Shown in pieces: positions 1 through 8,442 of a stretch of DNA of 28,609 bases (within the stretch, counting starts at the first letter, position 1; each line of letters opens with the position of its first letter). The notes below the pieces were generated by a model. It was given only the letters and a program-made list of their open reading frames with translations. It was not told where the DNA came from and did no database searches. The translations under genes and the position numbers were made by a program. The DNA is from an uncultured Bacteroidales bacterium (lineage in GTDB: Bacteria > Bacteroidota > Bacteroidia > Bacteroidales > JAUNSR01), in the NCBI GenBank assembly GCA_947074245.1, contig CAMTOW010000001.1:1-28609 (forward strand), in the 5' to 3' direction.

Positions 1-54
1 CAGACTTAGGATCTGGTGCCGCGAGGCGTGGGGGTTCGAGTCCCTTCATCCGCA
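1..54 (+). tRNA. tRNA-Leu (anticodon UAG), 3' part only
   Basis: The window opens inside a tRNA. The anticodon stem CAGA/TCTG encloses the 7-nt loop CTTAGGA, whose middle bases TAG (7-9) form the anticodon for leucine CUA. A long variable arm with a GCC/GGC stem (about 17-28) marks a class II tRNA, consistent with Leu. The T-loop TTCGAGT is at 35-41. The acceptor strand ends CATCCGC plus discriminator A at 54. CCA is not encoded. The D-arm and 5' acceptor strand lie outside the window. Confidence 0.88.
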
Positions 55-68
55 CGAAAGTGCGACAA

Positions 69-98
69 AGCCGTTCAGATATTCTGAACGGCTTTTTT
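69..98 (+). terminator. Rho-independent terminator after tRNA-Leu
   Basis: A perfect 10-bp stem (AGCCGTTCAG at 69-78 pairs with CTGAACGGCT at 84-93) with a 5-nt loop is followed directly by a T-run at 93-98. It lies 15 bp after the tRNA and is the expected end of the tRNA transcript. Confidence 0.9.
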
Positions 99-120
99 GT
101 TATATCCCCTCCCTTCGTGT

Positions 121-146
121 TTTGTAAAAATATTTTCATATTTTTG
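121..146 (+). promoter_or_regulatory. Putative Bacteroidales promoter of the beta-barrel gene
   Basis: TATTTTTG at 139-146 matches the -7 consensus TAnnTTTG. A TTTG at 121-124 could be the -33 element, but the 14-bp spacing is shorter than usual. The predicted transcript start would leave a leader of only about 8-10 nt before the ATG at 161, so the call is tentative. Confidence 0.35.
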
Positions 147-160
147 CAAAAAAAACACTT

Positions 161-757
161 ATGAAGCGATTGTTGATCATCACAGCATTAATGGGTTGTA
201 TGCAGACCCTGTTTGGCCAGAAAGGAAGTTCTCAGTTTGGATTCGTCGGAGGATATGAGCGATTCACCGAAATCGGATATAAAGACGGATATAACGTCGG
301 AATCGAATTCAAGCATTATGTAAAAGACAGAATCTTCGTAGTGGGTAATTTTCATGCCGGCGTCAATGACGGATCGGTTCATACGACATTCTCCGGATAC
401 AATGAAAGCGTGCATACCCTCGATCTACGCAATTCCGTACATGATTATATGCTCGGGTTCGGGCTCGGATATGATGTCTTGAGCATCGGCCGTCATAAGA
501 TCTATATTCAGGCAACTGCCGGATTAGGAAACACCGATCGGATTCAGCAGTATGCCAAACTTGAAATGGAAAATGGCCATGAATATCGTTCGATCGTAGA
601 TAATCAGCAGAAATATACCAAATGGGCGCTTACGACCGGAGCCGGTTACGATTTCAGAGTTATGGATTGGCTGGCAGTAGGTATCAACTATACGGGTTTT
701 CGCGTAGGTAACAATTACAACAACGGATACAACCTGAAGGTCAGCTGGCTTTTCTGA
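161..757 (+). CDS. Small outer-membrane beta-barrel protein (porin-like)
   Basis: This 198-aa protein has a clear Sec signal peptide (about residues 1-20, ending LFGQ). The rest alternates polar and aromatic residues as in beta-strands, with Gly/Tyr/Asn-rich turns such as GYDFRV and NNGYNLKVSWLF. The C-terminal phenylalanine after a strand-like segment fits BAM-recognised outer-membrane proteins. The length suits an 8- to 10-strand barrel of the OmpA/OprF-like 'outer membrane beta-barrel' group. The ligand and role are unknown. The ATG at 161 is the only start that gives a complete signal peptide. The next gene begins 58 bp downstream on the same strand with no terminator between, so the two may be co-transcribed. 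Confidence 0.8.
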   Translation: MKRLLIITALMGCMQTLFGQKGSSQFGFVGGYERFTEIGYKDGYNVGIEFKHYVKDRIFVVGNFHAGVNDGSVHTTFSGYNESVHTLDLRNSVHDYMLGFGLGYDVLSIGRHKIYIQATAGLGNTDRIQQYAKLEMENGHEYRSIVDNQQKYTKWALTTGAGYDFRVMDWLAVGINYTGFRVGNNYNNGYNLKVSWLF

Positions 758-815
758 GCCGGCAATACAATTCTGCCTCATCCCCATTAGCTCTATATAC
801 CCTAACCGAGCGAAC

Positions 816-1379
816 ATGAAAGAACCATTTTCCGAGTTAATCCCTCTACTGAATAGTTTCTGGACCGAAGATTACGCGAACACAATGGTAAGTCTCGTCA
901 AAGATCGGAACTTCGAAACCCAATTGTATCGGTTGGTTTTCGAAGTTTACGACCTCGGGCTTGCACCCAAAGACGAAAATGCCGTCGCATTCCGCAGCGC
1001 ATACGTTTTGGAACACCTCATCGAAAGCGATTCGGAAGTAAAGGAATCGCTGCGCAAAACGATTTATCGCGATTTTCCGAAAATCAGGAATGAAAGCGCG
1101 AAGCGCCATTTTTGCAATATCCTATTGCTCCTCTTGAACGACGAAGTGCCTCCTCGGCAGGAAGCCGAATTAATCGTAAATGCCTGTATGGAATGGATTG
1201 AAAAACCGAAAACGAAGATTGCCGTTTTGGTCAATGCGATGGAGGTGATCTTCAAACTCCGAAAAACAACCCCCGACATCGAAGAGATGATCCCCGATCT
1301 CCTGTTTCTGATCCGACGCGATTCCACGCCCGGAATCGAAAGCAGAATCCGAAAATGGCGAAAAGCCGGTTATTTATAG
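816..1379 (+). CDS. Hypothetical all-helical protein (HEAT-like)
   Basis: I do not recognise this 187-aa protein. It has no signal peptide or membrane segment and appears cytoplasmic. The sequence is rich in Glu, Lys, Arg, Leu and Ile, in successive amphipathic stretches such as YANTMVSLVKD, AYVLEHLIESD and AVLVNAMEVIFKLRK. These look like paired helices of HEAT/ARM type, so a scaffold or binding role is possible, but no catalytic motif is visible. The C-terminus is basic (RIRKWRKAGYL). It follows the beta-barrel gene by 58 bp and ends 42 bp before the convergent channel gene. The coding call rests on the full-length frame, sensible composition and position; the function is unknown. Confidence 0.7.
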   Translation: MKEPFSELIPLLNSFWTEDYANTMVSLVKDRNFETQLYRLVFEVYDLGLAPKDENAVAFRSAYVLEHLIESDSEVKESLRKTIYRDFPKIRNESAKRHFCNILLLLLNDEVPPRQEAELIVNACMEWIEKPKTKIAVLVNAMEVIFKLRKTTPDIEEMIPDLLFLIRRDSTPGIESRIRKWRKAGYL

Positions 1380-1421
1380 GAACAAGTGTCGATCGTCACC
1401 GGTTTTTATGCCGACTTCCGT

Positions 1422-2750
1422 CTATATGATCCCCAAAAAGCTATCCGGTTTCTTTTCTTCCGGTTTCGGAGGAATCGGTTTCATCGGATTATTGGCATCG
1501 GTATGCGGCCATACGTTATATTGGAACTGAGCCAACCCGAACGCCGGCACACACATCATGATCTGTTCGAACATGATCGATTGAATACGTTCATAATCCG
1601 CCCAAACCGTAGTTTTGATAAAAAACAGCAATTCGATCGGAATCCCCGCTCCCGTCGATTCCACCTCGCGAACGATCAGATAAGGTTGATTCGTGATATC
1701 CGGGTCATGCTCCATATACAGAATCAGCCATGCCCGAAACAGTCCCAGGTTGGTACGTAACAACGGATCGTTGTCCGTCCGGAAAGCCAGGAATTTCTCA
1801 TACCCCTCATCCCCGATGAAACTCTTGATATGCGGATCCGCATAGAGTTTATCCAACAGGGCGTCATCGGTCTGTTTCACCGTCGATACATCCAGCAGAA
1901 TCGATTTATTGACGCGTCTCACTCCCGCTTCCAGCATTCCGCTCCAGTTCTGGAACGATCCCGTCAGTAATGAATAGCAAGGCACATAAACGAAGGTATT
2001 GTCGAAGTTCTGCACCTTTACCGTCAGAATATTGATTTCCAGTATATTTCCGTTGGCATTGCTGTTGGGCACCGTTATCCAGTCGCCGATCTTCAGCATA
2101 TTATTGTGAGCCAACTGAATACCGGCGATAAACCCGAGCAACGTATCCTTAAAGATCAGAATCAATACCGCCGCGAACGCACTCAGTCCCGTAATCACCT
2201 CCTTCAACTTCATGTTCATGATCAGACCCACGATCACGAGCACCATTACGATCTGTATGATCATCCGTCCCATATCCACTACTCCTTGATACGGACTGCT
2301 GGTCAGCTCATGCCGCTCGAGGTAGTAATCGAATCCGGCGCATAGGATCGAGATAGCGATACGCGCCGCGATGATCGTCAGATAAATGTTGATAACGATT
2401 TCCAGAATGTTGAGAAGTTTCTGATAGTCGGACGTAAATGCCAGCGGCAGCAGAATCAAAACCATCAACGGAGGAATGAACTCGAAGAGCCGTTCGAAGA
2501 ATTTCCGGTTATAAAGAAATAAATCCCACTTGGTTTTCGTATGGGTCACGATATAGTGAACGATTCGGATCAGCAGTTTCGAGAAAAGCAGATAACACAG
2601 ATATGCTACGATGATGATCATAATGAGCACCATGATTCGATCCCACATATCGGCACGCGAACCTGAGAACCCCAACTGTGTCAACAAGGTTTTTACTTTC
2701 TGAAATATGATGTCCGAAAACGGAGGTTTCTGTATGACTTCCAAAAACAT
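1422..2750 (-). CDS. MscS-family mechanosensitive channel, YbdG-like
   Basis: This 442-aa inner-membrane protein has about five hydrophobic segments: residues 39-68, 91-105, 113-138, 161-180 and 186-213. The last runs into the MscS pore-lining helix and beta domain (KDTLLGFIAGIQL, KIGDWITVP). The following stretch has the conserved pattern of the YbdG (miniconductance) branch: an ANG.I.EI segment, then TVKVQNFD at 243-250, FVYVPCYSL, SFQNWSGM at 265-272 and a GVRRV segment. These channels open under membrane tension and release solutes during hypo-osmotic shock. It is convergent with the helical-protein gene and has its own candidate -7 element upstream. There is no obvious link to neighbouring genes. 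The length fits the YbdG group better than the ~286-aa classical MscS. Confidence 0.9.
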   Translation of the reverse strand: MFLEVIQKPPFSDIIFQKVKTLLTQLGFSGSRADMWDRIMVLIMIIIVAYLCYLLFSKLLIRIVHYIVTHTKTKWDLFLYNRKFFERLFEFIPPLMVLILLPLAFTSDYQKLLNILEIVINIYLTIIAARIAISILCAGFDYYLERHELTSSPYQGVVDMGRMIIQIVMVLVIVGLIMNMKLKEVITGLSAFAAVLILIFKDTLLGFIAGIQLAHNNMLKIGDWITVPNSNANGNILEINILTVKVQNFDNTFVYVPCYSLLTGSFQNWSGMLEAGVRRVNKSILLDVSTVKQTDDALLDKLYADPHIKSFIGDEGYEKFLAFRTDNDPLLRTNLGLFRAWLILYMEHDPDITNQPYLIVREVESTGAGIPIELLFFIKTTVWADYERIQSIMFEQIMMCVPAFGLAQFQYNVWPHTDANNPMKPIPPKPEEKKPDSFLGII

Positions 2751-2807
2751 AATCTACTTATTTAAAATAAATAACCCAAGTGTCCGTTAGATTGTTCTCT
2801 ATCGGAG

Positions 2808-2815
2808 CAAAAGTA
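2808..2815 (-). promoter_or_regulatory. Putative -7 element of the mechanosensitive channel gene
   Basis: On the minus strand this reads TACTTTTG, an exact match to TAnnTTTG. It lies 58 bp before the channel's ATG. A TTG lies upstream with only about 13 bp spacing, so the -33 element is weak. Confidence 0.45.
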
Positions 2816-2888
2816 GTCAGGGGTTTTTCAATCCGATGCCCGGGGTTAATGAATCCGCCGCCTGCTCATTTTTCAACAACCGCGTGAG

Positions 2889-2980
2889 ACATTCGTTTTT
2901 AACCGCCATCTAACGCATGTTCGCTGCCGATTAAACATTCGTTTCGAGGAGTGTTAACGCATGTTCGGACGCCTTTTAAT
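2889..2980 (+). repeat. Imperfect tandem duplication, 46-bp unit, two copies
   Basis: Copy 1 (2889-2934) and copy 2 (2935-2980) both start ACATTCGTTT. Both carry TAACGCATGTTCG further in, at 2911 and 2955, and both end near TTAA. The segments between have diverged, including a 2-bp length change. It lies in the long gene-free stretch 2751-3343. The rest of that stretch shows only two promoters and no convincing coding region; short frames on both strands have no recognisable protein features. The role of the repeat is unknown. Confidence 0.6.
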
Positions 2981-3260
2981 CGATCCGGGTCAGGCAGGTT
3001 TATCCTTTTATCCGGTAACCTTTCGGTCGAAGTGGTTTGACGGAATGATTTTAGTCGATTCAAAACATGTTTATCGAAATGTTCTGTCGGTTCGATTACG
3101 AGCGATTTGCGAGCCTCATCCGTCTGAATCCGAAATTTCCATTTCGCGACCATGCCATTGTTCCGATCATCAAGCGATAAAAACCCCGTCAGCCGGATTT
3201 AAGTGTATGAGATACAAAGGAAAAAGAAGACATTTCATTTTGTAAATCATCTTGAAAAAT

Positions 3261-3290
3261 TTTGAGAATAGGTGCATTTCTTTAAATTTG
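3261..3290 (+). promoter_or_regulatory. Bacteroidales promoter of the DUF6377 regulator
   Basis: TTTG at 3261-3264, an 18-bp spacer and TAAATTTG at 3283-3290 make a near-consensus -33/-7 pair. Transcription should start near 3297, giving a leader of about 45 nt to the ATG at 3344. This excludes an upstream in-frame GTG at 3272 as the start codon. Confidence 0.75.
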
Positions 3291-3343
3291 CACCCTCCCC
3301 CGAAAAAAATTTAGTTAACCATAAACACATCCACACACACACC

Positions 3344-5044
3344 ATGAAAAGATACCTCTGCGTAACTTTTATTTTCTTATACTCAATCGCTGCTTTTTCT
3401 CAAGACATATTCCACGAAGACACCGAAGTGGCATTGAGGAAACTCGATTCGCTGGTTTTGAACAATGAGATGTATGTCAAAGAGAAAAGTAATAAGCTGA
3501 ATCATCTCAAGAGAATAGACCATGCGCTCACTCCGGAAGAACGCTATTGGAAATACAAAAACATCTATCAGGAATACAAAGTTTTCAACAGCGATTCGGC
3601 ACTCGTCTGGCTCGAAAAAGCCAATGGGTTGGCGAAAGGATTACGGATGGAGAAAGAAGTGCTTCGCAACCGGATCGAGAAAGGATACGTGTTGGCCGCG
3701 ACCGGTCTGCTCGTTGAATCGATGGATCAGATGAAAGGAATCAATTCGGCGACGCTACCCGATGAGATCTGCAAAGAGTATTACAGTGAGATGTCGTACC
3801 TGTACAGCCATCTTCATCAATATTCGATGAGCGATAACCCCGAAATCCATCCGGGCATGCGCAACTACTATCAGATCCAGCAACTCACCTACATCGACAG
3901 TCTGCAACAATCCATCACTCCCGAAGATGAAGACTACCTGTGGTATATGGCCTGGAAATATCGGGAGACCGACAGTCTGGGGTATTACCGTCGCCGTTTG
4001 GAAGAGGAGCTGACGGGCAAATACCACGACGAACGAAAAGACGCCATGCTTCTGTACGCGCTCGCCCATCTCTATTACGAAGAGAACGACCCTACGGCCC
4101 ATATCAATGCGCTCGCCTATTCGGCCATGGCCGACATTCGTTACGCCAACCGCGAGATCGCTTCGCTTCAGGAACTGGCCTATACCCTTTTCCGAAACGG
4201 CGATATCGACCGATCTTATACCTACATCAGCCTTTGCCTGAAAAACTCACAGATTTATAAAGCGCGTATCCGAGCCATTGAGATCGGTAATCTGATGGAC
4301 GCCATCTATAAGATGAATATGGAGCGAAATCTGAATCGCGAAAAAAAATTGAGAGTCAGTTTTCTTGCGCTGCTGATTATCGCACTGATTGCCGGGATCG
4401 CCATCGTGATCATCGCCATTCAGTTTAAAAAGCTGCGTGGTTCGCATCTGGCGCTCAAAACCAGCAACGACCTGTTGAACCGAAACGTGGTTCAGCTGAC
4501 CTCGACCCAACAGGAACTGGAATGTGCCAACCTCAAGCTGAAACACCTCAACGGCGAAATGCGCGAATCCAATCGGGTGAAAGAGGAATACATCGGTCAT
4601 GTGTTTAACCTCTGCTCCGATTATCTTTCAAAAATGGATCAGACCCAGAAAAGCCTGAAGCGTAAGTTAAGTTCGGGCAAAAAAGAGGAATTGGCCGCCT
4701 GGTTCGATTCGCCGATCCTCATCGAAAAAGAGGTGAAGGCATTCTATCACAATTTCGACGCGATCTTCCTCAACCTCTACCCCGACTTCATCGAAGAGTT
4801 CAACAAACTGTTGCGACCGGAAGAACGGATCGTATTGAAAAGCAACGAGCTTCTGAATACCGAACTTCGCATCTACGCGCTGGTGCGTCTGGGAATCAAC
4901 GACAGTACCAAGATCGCCGAATTCCTGCGCATCTCCGTACAGACGGTTTACAACAACCGATTACGCATCCGCAACAAACTCATCATCCCGAAAGAGGAGT
5001 TCTCATCGCGACTTCAAAAGCTCGGAACCATCAATCTTTCGTAA
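3344..5044 (+). CDS. DUF6377-type membrane-spanning transcriptional regulator of the PUL
   Basis: This 566-aa protein has a signal-like N-terminus (residues 1-20, ending AFSQ). Next comes an Ala/Tyr/Leu-rich helical region of TPR character (about 25-330) and one strong transmembrane segment (about 338-360, FLALLIIALIAGIAIVIIAI). A charged coiled coil follows (about 361-420). The C-terminal helix-turn-helix (about 519-556) contains IAEFLRISVQTVYNNRLRIR, which resembles a LuxR-type DNA-recognition unit. The layout, with a periplasmic sensor, one membrane span and a cytoplasmic DNA-binding end, matches Bacteroidota regulators of the DUF6377 group and resembles SusR. It directly precedes susC on the same strand, so it is inferred to sense the imported oligosaccharide and activate the operon. 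The ATG at 3344 was chosen because the promoter overlaps the longer GTG frame. Confidence 0.85.
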   Translation: MKRYLCVTFIFLYSIAAFSQDIFHEDTEVALRKLDSLVLNNEMYVKEKSNKLNHLKRIDHALTPEERYWKYKNIYQEYKVFNSDSALVWLEKANGLAKGLRMEKEVLRNRIEKGYVLAATGLLVESMDQMKGINSATLPDEICKEYYSEMSYLYSHLHQYSMSDNPEIHPGMRNYYQIQQLTYIDSLQQSITPEDEDYLWYMAWKYRETDSLGYYRRRLEEELTGKYHDERKDAMLLYALAHLYYEENDPTAHINALAYSAMADIRYANREIASLQELAYTLFRNGDIDRSYTYISLCLKNSQIYKARIRAIEIGNLMDAIYKMNMERNLNREKKLRVSFLALLIIALIAGIAIVIIAIQFKKLRGSHLALKTSNDLLNRNVVQLTSTQQELECANLKLKHLNGEMRESNRVKEEYIGHVFNLCSDYLSKMDQTQKSLKRKLSSGKKEELAAWFDSPILIEKEVKAFYHNFDAIFLNLYPDFIEEFNKLLRPEERIVLKSNELLNTELRIYALVRLGINDSTKIAEFLRISVQTVYNNRLRIRNKLIIPKEEFSSRLQKLGTINLS

Positions 5045-5113
5045 AAAAGCTTTACCCGACAGGCTACTTCAGCTTACTTTTTACATCTACACACACAACA
5101 CCAAAACACTACT

Positions 5114-5141
5114 AATCAGCATATTGTAAAATATGCTGATT
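5114..5141 (+). promoter_or_regulatory. 12-bp perfect inverted repeat between regulator and susC
   Basis: AATCAGCATATT (5114-5125), loop GTAA, then AATATGCTGATT (5130-5141). It lies 69 bp after the regulator stop and 46 bp upstream of the susC -7 element. It could be a terminator for the regulator, although the stem is AT-rich and the tail TACTTTTA is not a clean T-run. It could also be the binding site of the adjacent regulator. The sequence does not decide between these. Confidence 0.6.
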
Positions 5142-5186
5142 TACTTTTATGCCTTACTGACAGGATCAAAGAGCATTCGCGTGAAA

Positions 5187-5194
5187 TATCTTTG
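5187..5194 (+). promoter_or_regulatory. Putative -7 element of the susC operon
   Basis: TATCTTTG is an exact TAnnTTTG match, 62 bp before the susC ATG. No TTTG is seen at the expected -33 distance, as would fit a promoter that needs an activator. The leader would be about 55 nt. Confidence 0.55.
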
Positions 5195-5256
5195 TCATAT
5201 CCATTTTTCATTAATCATACCATGTCGGTATAACCTTAATTTCTAATCTACGACTT

Positions 5257-8200
5257 ATGACAAGTAATTCGATTCATTGCCATTATCCTCCGCGGAGGAT
5301 GCTGCTTGTTTATCTATTATTATTCTTCGGAATGAATGCGATCGCTCAGACGATCACCGTAAAAGGGACAGTCAAAGAGGCATCGGGTGAACCCATCATC
5401 GGAGCCAATGTCCTGGAAGTAGGCACGACCAACGGCGCGACGACCGACTTCGACGGAAACTTCCAATTAACTACCTCCCCTAATGCGATCCTGAAAGTAT
5501 CGTATGTAGGCTACAAAGAAAAAACGGTTCAGGCAAAAGAATCGCTCACCATCATCCTTCAGGAAGACAGCGAAGCGCTGGATGAAGTGGTCGTAATCGG
5601 CTACGGCGTTCAGAAAAAAAGCGTCGTTACGGCATCCATCGCCCGCGTTGGCGAGCAGGAACTGGGCAAAGTGGCTCCCGTCCGAGTAGACAACGCCCTG
5701 AAAGGACTCGCTGCCGGCGTGACGGTAACATCCGCTTCCGGACAACCGGGTGAAGGATCCCGGATCCGAATCCGCGGTGTGGGAACCATCAACAATTCCG
5801 ATCCGCTTTATATCGTAGACGGAATGCCGATCGACGGAGGCATCGATTACCTGAATCCGAACGACATCGCCAGCATCGAGGTGCTGAAAGACGCCGCTTC
5901 GGGTGCGGTATACGGTGCTCGTGCCGCCAACGGGGTGATCCTGGTAACGACCAAAAGCGGAAAAGAAGGAAACGCCCGCGTAACGTATGATTTCTCATAC
6001 AGCCTTCAGAACCCGTGGAAACACCGTTCGGTTCTGGATGCGACCGAATATGCCCTTTTGATGAACGAGGGGTATATGAACGCCGGTTACGCGCCCAAAT
6101 ATGCCGATCCGTACAGTTACGGAAAAGGTACCGACTGGCAGAAAGAAACCTTCAACCGCAACGCGCCGATGCAAAATCATCAGGTAAGCGTCAGCGGAGC
6201 GAGTCCGAAAACCAACTATTACCTTTCGTTCGGGTACTTCAAACAAGACGGTATCGTGGGTGGTGATTACGACCGCTCCAATTACGAACGTCTGACGATC
6301 CGCTCGAACGCCTTGCAGAATCTGTATGAAACAAAAGATCGCAACTGGCTCAACAAAGTGCAGCTGGGCGTGAATGCCTCTTATGCGCATGTCAAATCGA
6401 AAGGGATCGGAACCAACTCGGAGTTCGGTTCGGTATTGGGTTCTGCCCTTGCCCTCTCTCCGATCATTCCGGTTTATGCCGAAGATGAAGCCGCTACCCT
6501 GGCTCAATATGCCGGAATCTCCGACTTTACGCCGGTTTATTCGCCCGACGGTCGTCTTTACTCCATCGCCGGTGTCGATTACAATGAAATCACCAATCCG
6601 CTCGCACAGTTGTCCCTACCGGGATCGCAAGGCTGGAGCCACAAGATGGTATCCAACTTCTTCGCGGAGATTCAAATCTGGGACAATCTGAAATTCCGCT
6701 CATCGTTCGGCGCCGACCTTTCGTTCTGGGGCAACGATGCGTGGATGAAAAAATACTATCTGACCGCCAACAACAAAGCACCGCGTTCGTGGGCGCAAAG
6801 CGATATGAGCCACGGTTACGTCTGGCAATGGGAAAACGTATTGTCGTATGACAAGAGTTTCAACGGACACGCCATCACCGTAATGGTAGGACAATCGGCG
6901 AAGAAAAGCACCGGCCAGACGGTGGGCGCGTTCAATTACGATTTGATCGAAGAGGATCCCGATCGCGGCAACCTGGGCTTCACGTCCGGATTGCGTGAGA
7001 ACGGCGACGTGAACGGTTGGGGATATGTACACGCTCCCCACTCGATGGCATCTTACTTCGGCCGGGCTAGCTACAACTACGACGAACGCTATATGGCGCA
7101 GGTAACGGTCAGAAGAGACGGTTCGTCCAATTTCGGTCCGAAAAACAAATGGGCGGTATTCCCGTCTTTCTCGTTGGGTTGGAACATCACCAACGAACGT
7201 TTCCTTTCGGAACGCCCGACCTGGCTGTCGAACATGAAGCTACGCGGATCATGGGGTAAAAACGGAAACGAAGCGATCGGAGCCTTCAAATACATGGCAT
7301 TGAGCCAACAGGGCAACAACTACCAGTTCGGCGAAGATTCGAAAGTGGTGATCGGTACCAAACCGAGCATTCTTGCCAACAAAGGGATCCGCTGGGAAGA
7401 AAGCGAGCAGGTAGACATCGCTCTCGACCTTGCCTTCTTCAACAACGCGTTCACCTTCACGGTGGATTACTACAATAAGAAAACCAACGGAATGTTGATC
7501 GAGATGCCGATTCCCAACTATGTGGGCGAATCGAAACCTTGGGGGAACGTCGGCAAGATGAGAAACCGGGGTGTGGAATTCGAAGCGGGCTATCGCGTGA
7601 AAGCGGGCGACGTGAATCTACGTTTCAACGGAAACGCATCGTATCTGAAAAACAAACTGATCAACTACGGAAACGAAGCGGGATACCAGAACCTGGACAA
7701 CATTCAGGGCGTAGGCGCAATCACACGTGCACAGAACGGACTTCCATTCCCGTATTTCTATGGATTCAAGACAGCCGGAATCTTCCAGAACATGGATGAG
7801 ATCCGCAACTATACGACGACAGACGCGAATGGCAATAAAGTGATGATCATGCCGGACGCCGTTCCGGGAGACGTCCGTTTCGTGGATGTGAACAACGACG
7901 GGATAATCGACGAAAATGATAAGACCAACATCGGAAAAGGGATGCCCGACTGGACCTACGGACTGAATGTGTCTGCCGACTGGAAAGGTTTCGATTTCAG
8001 CATGCTTTGGCAGGGAACAGCCGGAAACAAAGTGTATGACGCGACGCGACGCACCGACATCTCCAGCACCAACCTACCGTCGTATATGATCGACCGCTGG
8101 ACCGGCGAAGGGACTTCCAACTCGATCCCTCGTTTCGTGATCGGCGACCAGGTCAACTGGCAATCGTCCGACCTGTATGTGAAAGACGGTTCTTACCTGC

Positions 8201-8424
8201 GCCTGAAAAACATCCAGTTGGGTTACACCGTGCCTCAACGCATCACTCGCAAATTCTTCGTAAACAGCCTGCGCATCTATTTCGCAGCTGAAAATCTGGT
8301 AACACTGACCAAATACGACGGTTTCGATCCGGAGATCTCTTCCGGCGGCACATCGCTCGGCGTAGACCGCGGTATCTATCCGCAAGCCAAAGTATATACG
8401 TTCGGTCTGAACCTGAATTTATAA
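5257..8424 (+). CDS. SusC/RagA-family TonB-dependent outer-membrane transporter
   Basis: This 1055-aa protein imports oligosaccharides across the outer membrane using TonB energy, with SusD as its lid. A signal peptide ends at about residue 31 (MNAIAQ). A carboxypeptidase-regulatory-like beta domain follows (about 33-107, VKGTVKEASGEPIIGANV). A TonB-box/plug segment comes next, with DEVVVIGYG near 110, RIRIRGVGTINNSDPLYIVDG and IEVLKDAASGAVYGARAANG, up to about residue 235. The remainder is a 22-strand barrel of usual SusC length, ending VYTFGLNLNL. The ATG at 5257 gives a signal peptide with a long polar start; a later Met (codon 15) is an alternative. susD follows after 18 bp. The family call is very secure. 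The substrate, beta-glucan, is inferred from the downstream GH16 and GH3. Confidence 0.96.
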   Translation: MTSNSIHCHYPPRRMLLVYLLLFFGMNAIAQTITVKGTVKEASGEPIIGANVLEVGTTNGATTDFDGNFQLTTSPNAILKVSYVGYKEKTVQAKESLTIILQEDSEALDEVVVIGYGVQKKSVVTASIARVGEQELGKVAPVRVDNALKGLAAGVTVTSASGQPGEGSRIRIRGVGTINNSDPLYIVDGMPIDGGIDYLNPNDIASIEVLKDAASGAVYGARAANGVILVTTKSGKEGNARVTYDFSYSLQNPWKHRSVLDATEYALLMNEGYMNAGYAPKYADPYSYGKGTDWQKETFNRNAPMQNHQVSVSGASPKTNYYLSFGYFKQDGIVGGDYDRSNYERLTIRSNALQNLYETKDRNWLNKVQLGVNASYAHVKSKGIGTNSEFGSVLGSALALSPIIPVYAEDEAATLAQYAGISDFTPVYSPDGRLYSIAGVDYNEITNPLAQLSLPGSQGWSHKMVSNFFAEIQIWDNLKFRSSFGADLSFWGNDAWMKKYYLTANNKAPRSWAQSDMSHGYVWQWENVLSYDKSFNGHAITVMVGQSAKKSTGQTVGAFNYDLIEEDPDRGNLGFTSGLRENGDVNGWGYVHAPHSMASYFGRASYNYDERYMAQVTVRRDGSSNFGPKNKWAVFPSFSLGWNITNERFLSERPTWLSNMKLRGSWGKNGNEAIGAFKYMALSQQGNNYQFGEDSKVVIGTKPSILANKGIRWEESEQVDIALDLAFFNNAFTFTVDYYNKKTNGMLIEMPIPNYVGESKPWGNVGKMRNRGVEFEAGYRVKAGDVNLRFNGNASYLKNKLINYGNEAGYQNLDNIQGVGAITRAQNGLPFPYFYGFKTAGIFQNMDEIRNYTTTDANGNKVMIMPDAVPGDVRFVDVNNDGIIDENDKTNIGKGMPDWTYGLNVSADWKGFDFSMLWQGTAGNKVYDATRRTDISSTNLPSYMIDRWTGEGTSNSIPRFVIGDQVNWQSSDLYVKDGSYLRLKNIQLGYTVPQRITRKFFVNSLRIYFAAENLVTLTKYDGFDPEISSGGTSLGVDRGIYPQAKVYTFGLNLNL

Positions 8425-8442
8425 TCTCAAAAAAATTATTCC

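Noticed and set aside
1..120. Integration site at the tRNA-Leu 3' end
   Set aside because: tRNA ends are common attachment sites, but no integrase, direct repeat of the tRNA end or mobile gene follows within the window.
2899..3153. 84-aa minus-strand frame (and a 94-aa plus-strand frame, 2961-3245) in the gene-free stretch
   Set aside because: No signal peptide, domain or sensible composition; the two overlap each other and the tandem repeat, and no promoter suits them.
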